DNA of 6,665 nucleotides from Porticoccaceae bacterium. GTDB lineage: Bacteria; Pseudomonadota; Gammaproteobacteria; Pseudomonadales; Porticoccaceae. Below the pieces are notes generated by a model that saw only the letters and a list, made by a program, of their open reading frames with translations, had not been told where the DNA came from and made no database searches. Made by a program: the position numbers and the translations under genes. Positions 5,938 to 6,665 of the stretch are shown piece after piece (positions within the stretch are counted from its first letter, which is position 1; the number at the start of each line of letters is the position of its first letter). The stretch lies in NCBI GenBank assembly GCA_002701765.1, contig NZXB01000035.1:18354-25018 (forward strand), given 5' to 3'.

Positions 5938-6665
5938 ATGCGAACAACCCTTATCAGTTTAATGTTAATATTGCCCTGGCTGGCCTCGGCCCAGGATACC
6001 ATCCCAAATTTCAGTTTGGATGGGGCCATTGCCTACGCCTTGGAGCACAACTATAGCTCCATCAATGCCTCTAGGGACATAGTGGATGCCCAAAAGCAGA
6101 AGTGGGAAACCATTGCCACGGGCCTACCACAGATCTCCGGAGCGGTAAGCTATCAGAACCAATTGAAACAGCCCGTATCCCAAATTCCCGCAGAATTCTT
6201 TGGCGGCGAACCTGGCACGTACCAAGAAGTGGTTTTTGGGCAAGCCCATTCCATGTCGGCCACTGCAACCTTGAGACAACAAATCTTTGATGGTTCCTAC
6301 ATTGTGGGGGTACAGGCCACCAAGACCTTTTTGGAGTACAGCCAGAACAACAAGGAGAAAACCGAGTTGGAGGTACGAAAATCTGTTGTGGAAGCCTATG
6401 GCAATGTGTTATTGGCCCAAGAAAGCGTGCAGATTTCCGAAAAGAACAAGGCCACTCTGGAAAAGAATCTTTACGAGACCAAACGTATATACGAAAATGG
6501 CCTGGGAGATGAGGAAAGTGTGGATCAGTTGCAGATTACCCTTTCTTCGGTGGACAACCAGTTGAAGAATGCCAAGCGTTTGGAACTCATTACGCTGCAA
6601 ATGCTCAATTTGGTTTTGGGTTTACCCATAGAGACTCCTACGGTATTGACCGAAAACCTGGATGA
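5938..6665 (+). CDS. TolC-like outer membrane efflux protein (3' partial)
   Basis: This gene encodes the outer-membrane channel of a tripartite efflux pump. It is open from ATG 5938 to the window end (242 whole codons plus two bases), so the second half is missing. Residues 1-18 form a signal peptide (hydrophobic core, cleavage after ASA, mature start QD). The mature part begins FSLDGAIAYALEHN, the usual first helix entry of the outer membrane efflux protein family. A helical stretch reaching TGLPQISG, a barrel-strand segment (about 66-120) and long coiled helices (about 135-225) with YGNVLLAQESV, YENGLGDEESVDQLQ and LNLVLGLP then follow. The ATG directly follows the TetR stop in the same frame, and no Shine-Dalgarno sequence is visible, which is common in Bacteroidota. 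HlyD-like and AcrB-like genes are expected downstream. Confidence 0.92.
   Translation, partial: MRTTLISLMLILPWLASAQDTIPNFSLDGAIAYALEHNYSSINASRDIVDAQKQKWETIATGLPQISGAVSYQNQLKQPVSQIPAEFFGGEPGTYQEVVFGQAHSMSATATLRQQIFDGSYIVGVQATKTFLEYSQNNKEKTELEVRKSVVEAYGNVLLAQESVQISEKNKATLEKNLYETKRIYENGLGDEESVDQLQITLSSVDNQLKNAKRLELITLQMLNLVLGLPIETPTVLTENLD

Noticed and set aside
6071..6600. Short frames on both strands inside the TolC-like gene
   Set aside because: The uninterrupted frame from 5938 to the window end explains the region and carries a signal peptide and efflux-protein motifs; the short ones are shadows.
1..6665. A novel defence, mobile or biosynthetic system
   Set aside because: All genes belong to known families, and I found no direct repeat array, transposase, integrase, toxin pair or tRNA. 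The unusual joining of functions at the right end is best explained by a chimera.

Overview
The window joins two unrelated bacterial genomes. Positions 1 to about 5496 read as a gammaproteobacterial chromosome. Positions about 5497 to 6665 read as a Flavobacteriia-type (Bacteroidota) chromosome. The join cuts two genes mid-coding with no intergenic DNA. I therefore read it as a chimeric contig or template, and only less likely as a real transfer.

The gammaproteobacterial part contains two converging gene groups. On the + strand: the 3' part of an in-frame cytochrome b / cytochrome c1 fusion (respiratory complex III, 1-1575), then sspA (1694-2314), sspB (2328-2744) and a thiolase (2775-3950). 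On the - strand, transcribed right to left: the C-terminal end of lpoA (5167 to about 5496), a DiaA/GmhA-like SIS-domain gene (4532-5092) and a two-BON-domain lipoprotein gene of the DolP/YraP type (3965-4531). The groups meet tail to tail with 14 bases between stop codons. This is the familiar order petABC-sspAB facing lpoA-yraN-diaA-dolP known from Pseudomonas and relatives, with three changes: petB and petC are fused, a thiolase gene sits after sspB, and yraN is missing between lpoA and the SIS gene.

The flavobacterial part contains the C-terminal 146 residues of a TetR-family regulator, followed with no gap (TAA then ATG) by the first 242 residues of a TolC-like outer membrane efflux protein that runs off the window. 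This matches the usual start of a tetR-tolC-hlyD-acrB RND efflux operon in Flavobacteriia.

In function the gammaproteobacterial genes are mostly housekeeping: electron transfer from quinol to cytochrome c, stress-linked transcription control and ClpXP substrate delivery, acyl-CoA metabolism, and cell-envelope and replication upkeep. I see no CRISPR array, RNA gene, insertion sequence or unknown defence system. The points worth a second look are the chimeric join, the cytochrome b-c1 fusion with extra periplasmic cysteines, the divergent SIS protein and the missing yraN.
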